Below, in pieces: positions 3,809 through 5,310 of a stretch of 5,310 nucleotides of DNA. Source of the DNA: Actinomycetota bacterium (GTDB taxonomy: Bacteria; Actinomycetota; Acidimicrobiia; Spongiisociales; UBA11373); NCBI GenBank assembly GCA_003486285.1, contig DNGH01000097.1:1-5310 (forward strand), read 5' to 3'. A program made the translations under genes and the position numbers. Position 1 is the stretch's first letter; the number at the start of each line of letters is the position of its first letter. The notes under the pieces are model-generated. The model ran no database searches. It had not been told where the DNA came from and was given only the letters and a program-made list of their open reading frames with translations.

Positions 3809-5310
3809 ATGCGTCAGATCGGTGCTGTCGTTGTCGCCGCGCTCCTCATGTGGGCATCGTTCCCACCACTGGAGTGGGGCTTTCTCGTGTTCGTCGCCCC
3901 GGCGCCATTCCTGTGGGCGCTGCGGCGGACCGACACCGCCCGTGAGGCCGGCTGGCTCGGGTTCCTGTTCGGGGCGATCTTCTTCGGGTCGATGCTCTCG
4001 TGGATCTTCGTGCTCGGTTGGGTCGCCTGGATCCCGCTCACGATCGTGATGGCGCTGTGGGCGATGGGTTACGCCCTGATCATGTACGTCGCCCGGACCT
4101 GGTCGGTGTGGCGGTGGTGGACCATGGCCATGGGCGGCTGGGCGCTGTGGGAGTGGCTGCGCGCCACCTACCCAATGGGAGGCTTTCCGTGGGGATCTGC
4201 CGGGTACGCCATCGGGACCCTCGCCTGGCCGCGGGGGTCGGCGCAGTGGATCGGCGCATCGGGATGGAGCGTGCTGATCGTCGGCATCGCCGCCGGCATC
4301 GTCCTCACCCTCGATGACGAGCACGACCGGCGCCCGCTGGAGATCGCCGCCGGCATCGCAATCGCCTTCACCCTGCTCGGTGCCCTCTTCGTCCCCGATG
4401 CCAATGGGCCGGCGATTCGAGCGGCCATCATCCAGGGGAACTCGCCCTGCCCTCGGGTGCATTGCGAGAACGAGAAGGTGCGCATCTACTCCCGCCACAT
4501 GGCGCTCACCTCCGACTGGGTGCCCGAGGGCGGAGCCGATCTCGTGGTCTGGGGCGAGGACTCGTTTGGGGGTGAGATCAACCCGACCTACAGCGAAGGC
4601 ACCCGCAACGACATGGCGGCGCAGGCCGTCCGCATCGGCGCCACCTTGCTGGCCGGTGGCACCCGCCCCGCCGAGGTGGGTCGGTTCGACAACTACAACG
4701 TCGTGTTCGCCCCCAACGGTCAGATCATCGGCGAGTACAAGAAGCGGCATCCGGTGCCGTTCGGCGAGTACGTCCCGTTCCGGCGGATCCTCGAGTTCGT
4801 CCCGCAGCTCGAACAGGTCCCCAACGACATGAACCGCGGCACCGGGCCGGTGGTGTTCCCGATCACGGTGCCCGAGGGGAGCGGCTTCTTCGGTTCGGTG
4901 ATCTCGTTCGAGGCGGCCTTCGCCCGCACCATCCGGAGCGAGGTCCAGGCCGGTGCCCAGTTGATGGTGGTCGCCACCAACGAGGGCTCCTACGGGCGGG
5001 GCTCGGCGTCGGACCAGCTGCTGGGAATGGTGCGTATGTCGGCGGTGTCACTGGGGGTGGATGTGGTCCACGCCGCGGTCACCGGGCGGTCGGCCATCAT
5101 CCGGGCCGATGGCTCGATCTCCGGCAAGACCGAGGTGTTCACCGAGGACGTCCTCCAGGGAACGGTCAACCTGCAGACCTCCCGCCGCACCGTCTACGCC
5201 GTGACCGGGGACTGGCTCCAGATGGCGATGGTGCTGGCGGCGCTCGGCGTGGGAATCAACTCGATCGGTGGCGTGTCGCGGGACTTCCGCATCCGGGCCA
5301 GGCACCGGAG
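3809..5310 (+). CDS. lnt: Apolipoprotein N-acyltransferase (Lnt) family protein, 3' end cut by window
   Basis: The frame is open from the ATG at 3809 to the right edge: 500 codons plus 2 nt, with no stop. Lnt transfers a third acyl chain from phospholipid to the N-terminal cysteine of lipoproteins at the outer face of the cytoplasmic membrane. Seven hydrophobic segments occupy about residues 1-195, including the family motif YPMGGFPWGSAGYA (121-134). A nitrilase-like extracytoplasmic domain follows (about 203-460), then a last membrane segment (about 468-488). Aligned by eye with the E. coli enzyme, E250 (VVWGE) is the catalytic Glu, K312 (EYKKRHPVPFGEY) the catalytic Lys and E320 the accessory Glu. 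The nucleophile position, normally Cys in an ICYE-type motif, is serine: VISFE, S366, with the following Glu (E368) kept. The RAxExGR segment further on is also changed (MSAVSLGVD, 410-418). The only cysteines are C214 and C219, far from the active site in sequence. It is therefore either a lineage-specific variant or a non-acylating homologue. The basic tail after the last membrane segment suggests the gene ends shortly past the window. Confidence 0.9.
   Translation, partial: MRQIGAVVVAALLMWASFPPLEWGFLVFVAPAPFLWALRRTDTAREAGWLGFLFGAIFFGSMLSWIFVLGWVAWIPLTIVMALWAMGYALIMYVARTWSVWRWWTMAMGGWALWEWLRATYPMGGFPWGSAGYAIGTLAWPRGSAQWIGASGWSVLIVGIAAGIVLTLDDEHDRRPLEIAAGIAIAFTLLGALFVPDANGPAIRAAIIQGNSPCPRVHCENEKVRIYSRHMALTSDWVPEGGADLVVWGEDSFGGEINPTYSEGTRNDMAAQAVRIGATLLAGGTRPAEVGRFDNYNVVFAPNGQIIGEYKKRHPVPFGEYVPFRRILEFVPQLEQVPNDMNRGTGPVVFPITVPEGSGFFGSVISFEAAFARTIRSEVQAGAQLMVVATNEGSYGRGSASDQLLGMVRMSAVSLGVDVVHAAVTGRSAIIRADGSISGKTEVFTEDVLQGTVNLQTSRRTVYAVTGDWLQMAMVLAALGVGINSIGGVSRDFRIRARHR

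Noticed and set aside
3740..4750. Minus-strand 336-residue open frame.
   Set aside because: It is antisense to the Lnt-family gene, low-complexity (Pro/Arg/Glu/His-rich), and starts and ends at arbitrary points including inside the repeat.
4314..4832. Plus-strand 172-residue Ser/Arg/Pro-rich frame inside the Lnt-family gene.
   Set aside because: It is a frame-shifted shadow of the Lnt coding sequence, which reads through uninterrupted with conserved motifs.
4901..4918. Frameshift or pseudogenisation as the cause of the missing Lnt cysteine.
   Set aside because: The frame is continuous on both sides with conserved residues, so the Ser is a substitution and not a frame artefact.

Overview
The window is GC-rich DNA, with codons strongly favouring G or C in the third position. 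It is densely packed with short intergenic gaps. The gene content points to a high-GC actinobacterium: a YtcJ-type amidohydrolase, a small STAS/SpoIIAA-like protein of a type common in actinobacteria, a SuhB-type phosphatase and an Lnt-family membrane acyltransferase. Starts with little or no Shine-Dalgarno sequence but TANNNT boxes 7-9 nt upstream fit the same picture. A deep-branching group such as Acidimicrobiia is possible, but that is inference from style and not from a marker gene.

Layout: bases 1-203 hold no convincing gene. They hold a mosaic of repeats: a 7-bp tandem array (31-93), two back-to-back perfect hairpins (112-153) and a second 7-bp array (167-201) that ends 2 nt before a stop codon. 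A minus-strand pair follows, a STAS-like gene (1795-2235) and an amidohydrolase gene (204-1784), separated by 10 nt and probably co-transcribed. A 43-bp divergent intergenic region with a repeated CAGATTA element separates this pair from a plus-strand VIT1/CCC1-like membrane transporter gene (2279-2908). The transporter gene converges on, and overlaps by 11 bp, a minus-strand inositol-monophosphatase-family gene (2898-3671). Between that gene and the last one is a 137-bp divergent region containing a third 7-bp-periodic array arranged as a large imperfect inverted repeat (3717-3797). The final gene (3809 to the right edge, still open) is a member of the apolipoprotein N-acyltransferase (Lnt) family.

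How the genes relate: there is no obvious single pathway. They look like housekeeping or accessory genes: lipoprotein maturation, phosphate-monoester hydrolysis, divalent-metal transport, and an amidohydrolase with a possible regulatory partner. The most interesting points are these. The Lnt-family protein has Ser where the catalytic Cys is expected, while the Glu, Lys and accessory Glu positions are kept. The VIT1-like protein lacks the cytoplasmic metal-binding domain and the usual GE(Y/W) glutamate. Three separate 7-bp-periodic repeat arrays occur within about 4 kb, all intergenic.
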